Shown here piece by piece: positions 19,370 through 29,104 of a stretch of DNA of 64,000 nt. The stretch comes from Hyphococcus sp. (GTDB lineage Bacteria; Pseudomonadota; Alphaproteobacteria; Caulobacterales; Parvularculaceae), in contig JAJFFY010000046.1 of NCBI GenBank assembly GCA_021776415.1, forward strand, positions 62,001-126,000. Direction: 5' to 3'. Every line of letters begins with the position of its first letter. Positions within the stretch are counted from its first letter, which is position 1. Under the pieces are notes generated by a model, which was not told the DNA's origin, did no database searches, and saw only the letters and a program-made list of their open reading frames with translations. Made by a program: the position numbers and the translations under genes.

Positions 19370-20641
19370 CTATCTCCGCAACGTCCTTCCAGCCTTCACC
19401 GCATCCTTGCCAAATTTCTCCCGGATCGCGTCGATAGCTTTTTCCTGTGCGGCGATGCGTTCGCGATCCTCGCCGAACAGATCAGCTTCGGTAGTCTCGC
19501 CCGCGGCGAGCAGGTCGGAAAACCCGACCCCGATCAGGCGGAAGGCGGTTTCGCCTGCTGCCTCGTGCAGCATTTTTTTTGTCGCGGCAAAGGCGATGCG
19601 CGCCAGATTGCTTGGCGCCTCAAGCGTGATGCGTCGGGTGATGGTTTTGAAGTTGGCGGTTTTCAACTTAAGGGTAATGACCCGGCCTTCAAAATCACTC
19701 TCCTTCATTCGTGCAGAAACTTTCTCGCATAAATCCCACATTATATCTTCAAGCTTTTGCACATCGGTGATGTCGTGATTGAAGGTGGTCTCTGACGAGA
19801 CGCTTTTGGTCTCGCGCCGGGGCTTGATTCGCCGCGCATCCTCGCCTTGAGACAGGCGCGCCAGACGCAGCCCAATCTCGCCATAGCGCTTGGCGAGCGT
19901 TGCCGCATCAAGCTTTTGTAACTGTCCAATCGTGGCGATGCCGTCGGCCTCGAGCTTGGCGGCCATCGCCGCGCCGACGCCCCAGATTTTCGTCACCGGC
20001 TGGCGCGCCAGAAACGCCAGCGTCTCGTCTTTGCCGATCACCGAAAAGCCCCGGGGTTTGTCGAGATCGGAGGCGATTTTTGCGAGAAACTTGTTGTGCG
20101 AAAGGCCGACCGAGGCGGTGACCCCAAGCTCGGTTTTGATTCGCGCCTGCAGCCTGGCGAGGGTGATGGCTGGCGGGGCGCCGTGCAGCCGTTCCGTGCC
20201 GGTCAGGTCCATGAAGGCTTCGTCAATCGACAAGGGTTCGACCATCGGTGTCAAATCGCGCATCATCTCGCGTAAGGCCCGCCCGACGGCGACGTATTTC
20301 GCCATATTCGGCTTGATGACAATGGCGTCGGGACAGGCTTTGAGCGCCCTGAACATCGGCATGGCCGATTTTACGCCATAGGTGCGCGCGACATAACAGC
20401 AGGTCGCGACCACCCCCCGGACCCCGCCGCCGACAATCACAGGCTTATCCTCAAGCCCCGGATCATCGCGTTTTTCAATCGCTGCATAGAACGCGTCACA
20501 GTCGAGATGAGCAATCGTCAGAGCGAAAAGCTCTGGGTGCGACACAATGCGTTGGTCGCCGCAGGCGGTACAGCAGCGGGCCCGGGCGGACATGCGGGCA
20601 TAGCAAGCCCGGCAAAATGCGTGATCAGCGTTAGCAACCAT
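19370..20641 (-). CDS. dinB: DNA polymerase IV (Y-family)
   Basis: HLDCDAFYAAIEKRDDP, PLSIDEAFMDLTGT, SHNKFLAKIASDLDKP. Confidence 0.93.
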   Translation of the reverse strand: MVANADHAFCRACYARMSARARCCTACGDQRIVSHPELFALTIAHLDCDAFYAAIEKRDDPGLEDKPVIVGGGVRGVVATCCYVARTYGVKSAMPMFRALKACPDAIVIKPNMAKYVAVGRALREMMRDLTPMVEPLSIDEAFMDLTGTERLHGAPPAITLARLQARIKTELGVTASVGLSHNKFLAKIASDLDKPRGFSVIGKDETLAFLARQPVTKIWGVGAAMAAKLEADGIATIGQLQKLDAATLAKRYGEIGLRLARLSQGEDARRIKPRRETKSVSSETTFNHDITDVQKLEDIMWDLCEKVSARMKESDFEGRVITLKLKTANFKTITRRITLEAPSNLARIAFAATKKMLHEAAGETAFRLIGVGFSDLLAAGETTEADLFGEDRERIAAQEKAIDAIREKFGKDAVKAGRTLRR

Positions 20642-20657
20642 TTAACAAATGGTTACC
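20636..20657. promoter_or_regulatory. Perfect palindrome / CtrA-like site in dinB-divK intergenic region
   Basis: aaccattt-aac-aaatggtt (20636-20654); contains TTAA-N7-TTACC (20642-20657), one mismatch from CtrA TTAA-N7-TTAAC. Confidence 0.4.
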
Positions 20658-20801
20658 AGAAAAGGGCGGAAAAATATGCCCCGGCAGGGCTCAGGATAAA
20701 CAATCGATTAAGACCTTTGTCGCAATACTTAACACCGGAGCGCTGATTCGGCGCGACCAGAGGCGTATATGCGTATGATGTCTGCAATGGAAAAGCTTGA
20801 T

Positions 20802-21176
20802 ATGTCGGCGCTTCCAAAGACGGTGCTTATCGTTGAGGACAATGAGCTGAACATGAAATTGTTTCATGATCTGCTTGAAGCCCATGGCTATCAGACGCTT
20901 GAGGCCCGCACTGGCCCCGAGGCGCTCAAACTCGCCAACGAACACCGGCCTGACCTTATTTTGATGGACATTCAGCTTCCGGAGGTTTCCGGCCTGGAAG
21001 TGACAAGAAAAATTAAGGATAATGCGGAATTGGCGGACATTCCGATCATCGCCGTGACCGCCTTCGCCATGAGAGGCGATGAAGAACGCATTCGCCAGGG
21101 CGGATGCGAAGATTACATCGCAAAACCTATTTCAGTGGTCTCATTTCTTGAGAAAGTGAAAAGGTATTTGGATTAG
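20802..21176 (+). CDS. divK: Single-domain response regulator DivK
   Basis: [25 protein letters not shown]...[22 protein letters not shown]; directly upstream of pleD. Internal ATG (MSALPKT) preferred over 20769. Confidence 0.9.
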   Translation: MSALPKTVLIVEDNELNMKLFHDLLEAHGYQTLEARTGPEALKLANEHRPDLILMDIQLPEVSGLEVTRKIKDNAELADIPIIAVTAFAMRGDEERIRQGGCEDYIAKPISVVSFLEKVKRYLD

Positions 21177-21218
21177 AATTAATCCAACTTAGTTGATTGT
21201 TTTTGACGGGGGCTCCGT

Positions 21219-22592
21219 ATGACGGCGCGCGTATTAGTCGTCGACGATTTAGAACCAAACGTGAAACTGCTCGAAGCCAAGCTTCGCGCAGAGTATTTTG
21301 ACGTATTGGGCGCTTACTCTGGCGAGGAGGCGATCACGATCGCTAAGGCCGAGCAACCCGACATTATTTTGCTCGATGTTATGATGCCGGGGCTTGATGG
21401 CTTTGAGACCTGCCGCCGGCTGAAAGCCGATCCGGAGACAATGCACATTCCTGTTGTAATGGTCACCGCACTTGATCAGCAGGCGGACCGTGTCGCCGGG
21501 CTGGAAGCCGGCGCTGATGATTTCCTCACCAAACCCGTTGAAGACGTCGCGCTTTTTGCCCGCGTGCGTAGCCTGACGCGCCTGAAAATGATGACCGACG
21601 AGCTGCGCGCGCGCTATACGACCGGCAAGGGCCTCGGCGTTGTTGATAGTATTGATGTTGAGGTTGATGACGGCGAAAGCTGTATCTTCATTATTGACGA
21701 CAATGAGGAACAAACAGAGCGTTTAAAAAGCACGCTCGGCGATGGCTATGTTATTTCGAGTGAAGCTGATCCTGAAGCGGCGTTGGTTCAGGTGCGTTCC
21801 GGCGACTTCGATTTGATCATCGTCAATATGTCGCTCGAAGAGATGGACCCGCTGCGATTGTGCTCATCGATCCGGTCTTTTGAAGAGACCAGACTGACGC
21901 CGATCCTGGCGGTTGTGCGCAAGGGCGACACGCGCAAACTGGTGCGGGCGCTGGATATCGGCGTCAACGACTATCTTACCAAGCCAATCGATAAGGGCGA
22001 GTTGGGCGCACGCGTCGCCACGCAATTGCGCCGTATGCGCTATGTCGATCAGCTGCGCTCTTCGTTCCAGGCAAGCCTGGAGATGGCGGTAACCGATCAA
22101 TTGACCGGGCTTTACAATCGCCGATATCTGGCCAGCCATCTGTCTGCAATGTTTGATCGCGCGCAATGGACCGGCCGGCCGCTTGCGGTGATGATTCTCG
22201 ACATTGATCACTTTAAAGACATTAACGACACTCACGGCCATGATGTCGGCGACAAGGTTATTCAGGAGTTTGCTGAACGCATCTCGCGGTCTGTGCGCGG
22301 GATCGATCTGGCCTGCCGCTATGGCGGCGAGGAATTTTTGATCGCGATGCCCGATACCGACATCGCTTTTGCATCTGTTGTCGCCGAACGCCTGCGTCAG
22401 GAAATTGCGACAGCAAAATTTCTTGTTGGCGATGGCGATAAAGAAATTAAAGCGACGGTGAGCATCGGCATCGGTTCGACCGAAGGCGGGCCGGAAGAGG
22501 ACAACGCGCAAAAGCTGATTAAACGCGCCGACGAAGCGCTTTATGAGGCCAAGACATGCGGACGCAACCGGGTGATACAAAGCGCGGCATAA
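21219..22592 (+). CDS. pleD: Diguanylate cyclase response regulator PleD (REC-REC-GGDEF)
   Basis: ARVLVVDDLEPNVKLLEAKL, ILLDVMMPGLDGFE, second REC with Asn in place of Asp (IIVNMSLEEMD), CRYGGEEF active site with upstream RGID I-site. Confidence 0.95.
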   Translation: MTARVLVVDDLEPNVKLLEAKLRAEYFDVLGAYSGEEAITIAKAEQPDIILLDVMMPGLDGFETCRRLKADPETMHIPVVMVTALDQQADRVAGLEAGADDFLTKPVEDVALFARVRSLTRLKMMTDELRARYTTGKGLGVVDSIDVEVDDGESCIFIIDDNEEQTERLKSTLGDGYVISSEADPEAALVQVRSGDFDLIIVNMSLEEMDPLRLCSSIRSFEETRLTPILAVVRKGDTRKLVRALDIGVNDYLTKPIDKGELGARVATQLRRMRYVDQLRSSFQASLEMAVTDQLTGLYNRRYLASHLSAMFDRAQWTGRPLAVMILDIDHFKDINDTHGHDVGDKVIQEFAERISRSVRGIDLACRYGGEEFLIAMPDTDIAFASVVAERLRQEIATAKFLVGDGDKEIKATVSIGIGSTEGGPEEDNAQKLIKRADEALYEAKTCGRNRVIQSAA

Positions 22593-22616
22593 AGATGGCC
22601 TTGCGCAAGGCCGGAC

Positions 22617-22643
22617 AACAAAAAAGCCGCCCCATGGGGCGGC
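22617..22643 (-). terminator. Rho-independent terminator downstream of rpmG
   Basis: aaaaaa-gccgcccc-at-ggggcggc on +; T-tract on the minus strand. Confidence 0.8.
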
Positions 22644-22675
22644 TTCGTCATTTCAGACAAACGGCAAAATGTCCG

Positions 22676-22843
22676 TTATTTGATTTTGCCTTCTTTGAAT
22701 TCCACATGTTTACGTGCAACCGGGTCATATTTCCGCAAGACAAGCTTGTCTGTCATGGTCCGGGTGTTTTTCTTAGTGACGTAGAAAAATCCCGTTCCCG
22801 CAGTGGAATTGAGCCGGATTTTGACAGTTGTCGGCTTGGCCAT
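22676..22843 (-). CDS. rpmG: 50S ribosomal protein L33
   Basis: Manual reverse-strand translation: [55 protein letters not shown] (55 aa), below the ORF track length cut-off. Confidence 0.96.
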   Translation of the reverse strand: MAKPTTVKIRLNSTAGTGFFYVTKKNTRTMTDKLVLRKYDPVARKHVEFKEGKIK

Positions 22844-23207
22844 TGGTATCTCCATAAAGCCGCAACCTCATGCGGCGAGCCGGGAAACTACTAATCAAGC
22901 CCGCTATGTCAAGGCGTATGCGGTGATTTTCATTGGCCCCGTGAAAAAGCCGCCGCTGGCGTTTGCGGGCGGGTTTTAGACAACGGTCCCGCTGCTGATT
23001 CGCCGATATTTAATCCGAGCTGGGAGGCATGGAGCAATCGCGCCATAAAACCTTGGCAAAAGCGCTGATTCGGCCAGAAATCGGGCTCATCACGCTGATG
23101 TGAGTGGCGCGCGGGCTGTTGGGAGTATTGGTTGGCACAGATGCTGCGGCAAACTTGCGGACGCTGAGGGCTGCGTTGCGCGGCGCTGGAAAAGAAGAGG
23201 CGGAACA

Positions 23208-23669
23208 ATGACGATCTTAAAATGGATTTTGGCTTTAGCGATAGGTGGGTTTTTGATCATGATGGGGGTCATGAAGTTCACCGGCGATGCGCATATTTTT
23301 CCCTTTATTGAATATAAAGCCGCGGCGGCGGGGCTGCCATTGGCGAGCCTGGCCTACCCGCTCGGCAATTATCTGACGGGCGCCTTGGAGCTTGTCGCTG
23401 GCGTCACGGTGATCTTGCCGATGACCCGGCGTCTGGGCTCGCTCCTGGCGGTGCTCCCGGTGCTTGGCGCGGTGATTTTTCACTTGTCGCCGGCGCTCGG
23501 TATCGTTACCGCGGAAGGCTACGCCGACCCGAAACCGGTTGAAGCGCTGGCGGCTGGCGGGCCTTTCAGCGCCGCGGACTTCACCGGCGAGACCAATATG
23601 CTGTTCATGATGGCGGCGGGCGGGCTGTTGCTGGCAATCATCAATTTGATCGTTCAGCGCAAATCTTAA
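23208..23669 (+). CDS. DoxX-like family membrane protein
   Basis: MTILKWILALAIGGFLIMMGVMKFTGDAHIFPFIEYKAAAAGLP, LVAGVTVILPMTRRLGSLLA; start refined to 23208. Confidence 0.7.
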   Translation: MTILKWILALAIGGFLIMMGVMKFTGDAHIFPFIEYKAAAAGLPLASLAYPLGNYLTGALELVAGVTVILPMTRRLGSLLAVLPVLGAVIFHLSPALGIVTAEGYADPKPVEALAAGGPFSAADFTGETNMLFMMAAGGLLLAIINLIVQRKS

Positions 23670-23682
23670 AAGCCGGGCTGGA

Positions 23683-23777
23683 GCGTGATCAGGAAAAGTG
23701 GATACCGGTTTTCCGGTTCGATCACGCGACCACTAAGAATCTAGAGCAGGATCTGATTTGCCTAATTGTGATCCTGC
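23683..23777. repeat. Two-hairpin intergenic repeat element between convergent genes
   Basis: GCGTGATC (23683-23690)/GATCACGC (23720-23727) with inner ggaaaa/ttttcc; GCAGGATC (23746-23753)/GATCCTGC (23770-23777). Confidence 0.7.
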
Positions 23778-23778
23778 A

Positions 23779-25080
23779 CTAACCGAATACACGACTGAAA
23801 ATCACATCCACATGCCGGGTGTGATGACCAAGGTCGAAAAGCTTATCGAGCTGTGATGGTTCAATATGGGCCGTCACAGCATCGTCGGCTTTCAGATTAT
23901 CGATAAAGCGTCCTTCGCCGCGCCAGGCCGGCATCGCGGCTCGTTGCACCCAGGAATAGGAATCCTCGCGCGAAACGCCTGCTTGCGTCAGCGCCAGAAG
24001 GACGCGCTGCGAGAAAATCAGACCACCGAGCTTGTCGAGATTTTCTTTCATACGCTCCGGATAAACGATCAGGTTTTCAATAACACCGGCCAGCCGGTGC
24101 AGGGCGAAGTCGAGATGTATGGTTGCGTCGGGCGCAATCCCGCGCTCGACCGAGGAGTGCGAAATATCGCGCTCATGCCAAAGGGCGACATTTTCCATTG
24201 CCGGGATGACACACATACGCACCAGACGGGCGAGGCCGGTGAGGTTTTCAGTGAGGATCGGGTTGCGCTTATGCGGCATTGCCGATGAGCCTTTTTGACC
24301 CTTGGAGAAATATTCTTCGGCCTCCAGAACTTCGCTGCGCTGGAGATGCCGGATCTCAACGGCGAGGCGTTCAATCGATGAGGCGATAATGCCGAGCGCG
24401 GCAAAGAATGCGGCATGGCGGTCGCGCGGGATGATTTGGGTGGAAACCGGCTCAACTTCCAGCCCCATTTTTTCCGCGACAAAAGCCTCAACCGAAGGAT
24501 CGACATTGGCGAAGGTGCCGACCGCGCCGGAGATGGCGCAAACTGCGATTTCTGCACGCGCAGCTTTGAGGCGCCGTTTGCCGCGTTCAAATTCGGCGTA
24601 GAATGTCGCCAACTTCAGACCGAAGGTCGTCGGCTCGGCGTGGATAGCGTGGCTGCGGCCGACGCAGATGGTGTTTTTATGCTCCATGGCGCGGGCCTTC
24701 AAACTGGCGAGAACCCGGTCCATGCCAGCCAGCAAAAGGTCGCTCGCGCGCGCCAGTTGTACTGACAGGCAAGTGTCGAGGATATCGGACGAGGTCATGC
24801 CCTGATGGACGTACCGCGCCTCGGGGCCGACAATTTCCGACAGGTGGGTCAAAAAAGCGATGACATCATGTTTGACCTCGCGCTCGATCTCATCAATCCG
24901 GTCGCTGTCGAAGGCGGCGTTACGGCCTTTGTCCCAAACGGTTTTGGCGGCTTGATCGGGAATGACCCCAAGCTCGGCCATGCGTGTGGCGGCATGGGCC
25001 TCAATTTCAAACCAGATTCGATATTTGGTTTGCGCCGACCAGATGTCGGTCATCTCCGGGCGCGCATAGCGTGGGATCAT
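23779..25080 (-). CDS. purB: Adenylosuccinate lyase
   Basis: MIPRYARPEMTDIWS, GMTSSDILDT, GSSAMPHKRNP signature. Confidence 0.96.
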   Translation of the reverse strand: MIPRYARPEMTDIWSAQTKYRIWFEIEAHAATRMAELGVIPDQAAKTVWDKGRNAAFDSDRIDEIEREVKHDVIAFLTHLSEIVGPEARYVHQGMTSSDILDTCLSVQLARASDLLLAGMDRVLASLKARAMEHKNTICVGRSHAIHAEPTTFGLKLATFYAEFERGKRRLKAARAEIAVCAISGAVGTFANVDPSVEAFVAEKMGLEVEPVSTQIIPRDRHAAFFAALGIIASSIERLAVEIRHLQRSEVLEAEEYFSKGQKGSSAMPHKRNPILTENLTGLARLVRMCVIPAMENVALWHERDISHSSVERGIAPDATIHLDFALHRLAGVIENLIVYPERMKENLDKLGGLIFSQRVLLALTQAGVSREDSYSWVQRAAMPAWRGEGRFIDNLKADDAVTAHIEPSQLDKLFDLGHHTRHVDVIFSRVFG

Positions 25081-25135
25081 GTCTTACTCCTGCTGTGCAG
25101 GGCGTAAGGTTCAGGCAGAAAAATGTCAAAGGACG

Positions 25136-25319
25136 TCATTCATTTTTCTGAGGCGGATCGGGTGGGGCGTCGTCGCTTGCGAGCGTACCCATGGTGGTTT
25201 CATCGTTGCGAGAGGCGACCGGTGCGCTGCGTGCGCCCCATATCCACCAGCCGACGCCAAGGCCGGTCGCGAAAGCCAGGACCAGAAGAAACCACATATG
25301 AAGGGCGAGCCAGAGCATT
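25136..25319 (-). CDS. Small membrane protein
   Basis: MLWLALHMWFLLVLAFATGLGVGWWIWG single TM; start refined to 25319. Confidence 0.45.
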
Positions 25320-25331
25320 GGTGTAACCGCG

Positions 25332-26507
25332 CTAATCCTGATTGCCGGGTGTGAACCCAAATTCTATACGGCGATTCCTCGCCCGGCCCTCAGCCGTTGT
25401 GTTGCTGACCAGCGGCTCGCTTTCGCCGGCGCCGCTTGTGGTGATGCGCGCGGCGTCAACGCCCGCGTCGCGGAGATAGTCGCCAACCGCACCAGCTCTG
25501 GCAAGGCTGAGCCGGCGGTTTGCCGCCACGCTGCCGGCGGCGTCTGTGTGGCCGGTGATGGCGATCATAAGGTCCGGGCATGAGCCAAGCGCCGCCGCCA
25601 GCGCGTCCAGTGTCTGCCGGCTGAGGCCATTGAGGCTGGCGCGGTCTCTGGCGAAGGATATCTGTGAAGCGTCGAGGATAGATCGCGACTGTGCGGCGCA
25701 GCCAGTGGCGCGGTCGGGCGTGGCGATTGCGGCCGGCTCGGCGTTGGTGTTGTCGATAATCGGGCTGTCGCTCAATGTTTCGGCGGCTTCTTCAGCCGTG
25801 ATTTCTGGTGACGCAAGGGTCAGCTTGGCGGCGCCGGAAAGGCCGCTGTCGATCAGCGCCATCAGCCGGTCAATCGCCGCCGCGCCGGCGCTATCGGAGA
25901 CAACACCGCTGACTTCAAACACCGGACCGTTTGCTTCGACCGCGCCGCTGTTGAGCCGCGCCAGCGCCTGCAGGCTGATCGACGCCGCCGACAACCAGCT
26001 CTCCTCCGGCGGCGATCCGCTAGCGATCTCGAGCTCGCCGGAAATATCGGCGCCAGGAAAACGCATCGCCGCGAGGTGAATGATCGCGTCGCGCGCGCTT
26101 TGACTTGGCGCATAGCCGGAAAGGACAAGCTGGCCGGCCTGTAGTTCGGCAATCCAGATAAACGGATCGGCCAGCGGCGGGCCGGAGAACACCGTCATAT
26201 TTGAGCCGTCAACGATGGTAATGCCGCCAAGCGCAAACCCGCCCGGCCATTGTGCGTTGCCGACAGCGGTTTTAAGTTTGTCCAACCCGTCGCGCGATGG
26301 CGCCTCGCCGAACAAAATCGCCTTTTGCCCGTCAACCTCCACACCGGCCCAATCGGCGTCCGCCATATCGATTGCGCCGAGCGCCTTGGCGAGCAAATGC
26401 TGTTCAGCCGACTGCGCCGAGCCGGGCAGCCTATCCATATGTATGCTGAGTATGCCAATCACTCCAATGACAACGCAGCCGGCAAGAAATTTTATCAACG
26501 CTTTCAT
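25332..26507 (-). CDS. OmpA family protein with N-terminal TM
   Basis: C-terminal OmpA: MIAITGHTDAAGSVAANRRLSLARAGAVGDYLRDAGVDAARITTSGAGESEPLVSNTTAEGRARNRRIEF. Confidence 0.88.
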   Translation of the reverse strand: MKALIKFLAGCVVIGVIGILSIHMDRLPGSAQSAEQHLLAKALGAIDMADADWAGVEVDGQKAILFGEAPSRDGLDKLKTAVGNAQWPGGFALGGITIVDGSNMTVFSGPPLADPFIWIAELQAGQLVLSGYAPSQSARDAIIHLAAMRFPGADISGELEIASGSPPEESWLSAASISLQALARLNSGAVEANGPVFEVSGVVSDSAGAAAIDRLMALIDSGLSGAAKLTLASPEITAEEAAETLSDSPIIDNTNAEPAAIATPDRATGCAAQSRSILDASQISFARDRASLNGLSRQTLDALAAALGSCPDLMIAITGHTDAAGSVAANRRLSLARAGAVGDYLRDAGVDAARITTSGAGESEPLVSNTTAEGRARNRRIEFGFTPGNQD

Positions 26508-26526
26508 ATTTCAAAAGTGATGCGTT

Positions 26527-27561
26527 CTACCATTCGAGAATGACTTTTCCCGATTGACCGGAGCGCATGACATCGAACCCCTTTTGATAATCATCGATGT
26601 TGAAATGGTGGGTCAGGATTGGCGACAAATCGAGCCCGGCTTGCAGCATCGCCCCCATCTTGTACCAGGTCTCAAACATACGACGACCATAGACGCCTTT
26701 AATTTCAAGACCCTTAAAAATGACCTTGTCCCAGTCGATTCCAGCGCCATTTGGCATAATGCCGAGCATGGCGATTTTGCCGCCATGGTTCATGGTCTCC
26801 AGCATCGACTGAAACGCTGACGGCACGCCGGACATTTCAAGGCCGACGTCAAAGCCTTCGGTCATTTTCAATTCGCTCATCGTGTCCTTGAGCGATTGGC
26901 TTTGCACATTGACGGTGCGGGTGGCACCCATTTTTGCAGCCAGATCGAGGCGATATTCGTTAACGTCGGTCACCACCACATGGCGCGCGCCGGCAAATTG
27001 CGCGATGGCGCAGGCCATGATGCCGATCGGGCCGGCGCCGGTAATCAGGACATCCTCGCCGACCAGGTCAAAGGCGAGGGCGGTATGAGTGGCGTTGCCA
27101 TAAGGGTCGAAGATCGCACCCATGTCGTCGGAGACATCGTCGGGGAGTTTGTAAACATTGAAAGCCGGAACCGCGACATATTCCGCAAACGAGCCAGACC
27201 GGTTAACACCGACGCCAACGGTGTTGCGGCACAGATGGCGTTTGCCGGCGCGGCAATTGCGGCAATAACCGCAAGTGACATGGCCCTCGGCCGAAACCCG
27301 GTCGCCGATCTTGAAAGTCGCGTGTTCTGGATGCACTTCCGAGCCGATCTCGACGACCTCGCCGGAGAACTCATGGCCAACGGTCATCGGCACGGGAATG
27401 GTCGCCTGCGCCCAGTCGTCCCAATTATAAATATGGATATCAGTGCCGCAGATCGCCGAGCGTTTGACCTTGATCAAAACATCATTGAGCCCGATCTCCG
27501 GACGCGCAGTCTCGGCGAGCCAGATGCCTTCCTCGCGCTTTGCTTTCATCAGAGCTTTCAT
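26527..27561 (-). CDS. tdh: L-threonine 3-dehydrogenase
   Basis: Zn-[71 protein letters not shown]. Confidence 0.95.
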   Translation of the reverse strand: MKALMKAKREEGIWLAETARPEIGLNDVLIKVKRSAICGTDIHIYNWDDWAQATIPVPMTVGHEFSGEVVEIGSEVHPEHATFKIGDRVSAEGHVTCGYCRNCRAGKRHLCRNTVGVGVNRSGSFAEYVAVPAFNVYKLPDDVSDDMGAIFDPYGNATHTALAFDLVGEDVLITGAGPIGIMACAIAQFAGARHVVVTDVNEYRLDLAAKMGATRTVNVQSQSLKDTMSELKMTEGFDVGLEMSGVPSAFQSMLETMNHGGKIAMLGIMPNGAGIDWDKVIFKGLEIKGVYGRRMFETWYKMGAMLQAGLDLSPILTHHFNIDDYQKGFDVMRSGQSGKVILEW

Positions 27562-27668
27562 GGGCTCCTCTCCGACGGTTGAGATCAGTTAGACTTATTA
27601 GCTGAGCGATGCATGGTCTATAGAAATTCTCAGGATAATGAGTGCGCTAACTATGGTATAGGGCGCAT

Positions 27669-28577
27669 ATGCCGCTGTCCCTGCCACCACTGAACGCTGT
27701 GCGCGCCTATGAGGTCGCCGCCCGCCGCCTCAATTTTTCCCGCGCCGCCGAGGAGCTGGGCGTCACGCAGGGCGCGATCAGCAAACAGGTCATTTTGCTT
27801 GAGGATTATATCGGGGCGAAGCTGTTTGAACGCTTGCCCGGCGGGCTGGCGCTGACGGCAGAGGGAGTAGCGCTGCGCAACTCAATCGCGCCGGCGTTTG
27901 AACTTCTGGGTGAGGCGTTCGACCGCTTTCATCGCCGGCCGCCGCGGTCAAATGTTTGCCGTATCTCGACGCTGGCGTCATTTGCATCGCAATTTCTCGT
28001 TCCACGCTTGAGCTCATTTGAGGAACAACACCCGGATATTAAACTGGAGATATTGACCTCTGATCGCCTTGTGGATCTGGCCCGCGAAGAAATTGACTTA
28101 AGCGTGCGTTACGGGCCCGGCGGCAAGGGAGATCTGGTCGAGACTCCGCTGGTAAAAGGCATGTTGGCGCCAGTCTCGTCGCCTCAACTTTTGGAGCGCG
28201 GTACCGACGCAACTGATCTGGCGGCATTCCTGTCTTCTGTCCGGCGCATTCAGGTTTTTTCAAATAATGAATGGCGCAAGTGGATGGAAGTGACAGGCGT
28301 TGATCTCTCCAAAGCGCGGCGCCCGTTTATCATTGAAGATTTCGTTGTCGCCATTGCTGCGGTGCTTGCCGGTCAGGGGGTTGCGCTGATGCCGGAAATC
28401 CTGGTGCGAAAGCACCTCGCCAATGGCGACATGAAGCTGTTTTGCCCGACGCAGATCGAGTGGAACCAGACTTATTATTCCGCGCATGTTCCAGGCGCTG
28501 AACGACGGCCGGTTGTTCGCGATGTTCTCGCCTGGCTTCGCAAAGAAGTTTCAGCAAGCGCCAGAAAGAACGAATAG
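27669..28577 (+). CDS. LysR family transcriptional regulator (GcvA-like)
   Basis: PLNAVRAYEVAARRLNFSRAAEELGVTQGAISKQVILLEDYIGAKLFER. Confidence 0.92.
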   Translation: MPLSLPPLNAVRAYEVAARRLNFSRAAEELGVTQGAISKQVILLEDYIGAKLFERLPGGLALTAEGVALRNSIAPAFELLGEAFDRFHRRPPRSNVCRISTLASFASQFLVPRLSSFEEQHPDIKLEILTSDRLVDLAREEIDLSVRYGPGGKGDLVETPLVKGMLAPVSSPQLLERGTDATDLAAFLSSVRRIQVFSNNEWRKWMEVTGVDLSKARRPFIIEDFVVAIAAVLAGQGVALMPEILVRKHLANGDMKLFCPTQIEWNQTYYSAHVPGAERRPVVRDVLAWLRKEVSASARKNE

Positions 28578-28711
28578 TCACTGGGTGATGAGGCCGCGAA
28601 TTTTTCTCATGAGGCCGTCGCCAATTTCTCGATTCCACAAAAGAGCCTAGCGCGCCATCTTCTTCTTGCGCATCGGAAAAAGGATGTGCTCCGGAAAAGG
28701 AGAACGGACCC

Positions 28712-29029
28712 ATGACGACAACAATAAAATTAATCATGATGCTCGCAGGCGCGGCAACCCTGAACTCTATGTCGATAGAGCCCGCCAATGCGGAAAATCA
28801 TGAAGTTCGATATGATGCAAACGAACTGTTAACGATCAGCGGCGCTGAACACGTCTATAGCGAAATTCATGCAACGGCGATTGAAGTCTGCGGCGAAGAA
28901 TATGGCGGTCATCGCCTTGTGAAATACCGCGCCGAACGCGAGCGCTGCATCGTCGAAGTGGTTGATGAGCTTGTGAGCGAAGTGAACCATCCGCAGCTAA
29001 GCACAGTTCATGCAGAGGCGACGAGCTGA
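28712..29029 (+). CDS. UrcA family protein
   Basis: Secreted small protein with VRYDANELLTISGAEHVYSEIHATAIEVCGEE...C pattern. Confidence 0.65.
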   Translation: MTTTIKLIMMLAGAATLNSMSIEPANAENHEVRYDANELLTISGAEHVYSEIHATAIEVCGEEYGGHRLVKYRAERERCIVEVVDELVSEVNHPQLSTVHAEATS

Positions 29030-29104
29030 ACGATAGCGACTTTCCGGGCGCGGCTTCGTCAGCGATGAAGCCGCGTCGGGATGATAAAGCCTCACTAGTA
29101 AGAT

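Noticed and set aside
20636-20657. LexA/SOS box upstream of dinB
   Set aside because: No GTTC-N7-GTTC or GAAC-N7-GAAC alphaproteobacterial LexA motif seen; the palindrome fits a different (CtrA-like) pattern better.
21864-22580. 238 aa minus-strand ORF inside pleD
   Set aside because: Antisense shadow ORF; pleD motifs are intact on the plus strand.
22930-23207. Small ORFs and a possible gene remnant between rpmG and the DoxX-like gene
   Set aside because: Translated in several frames by eye; no recognisable domain and no convincing start context.
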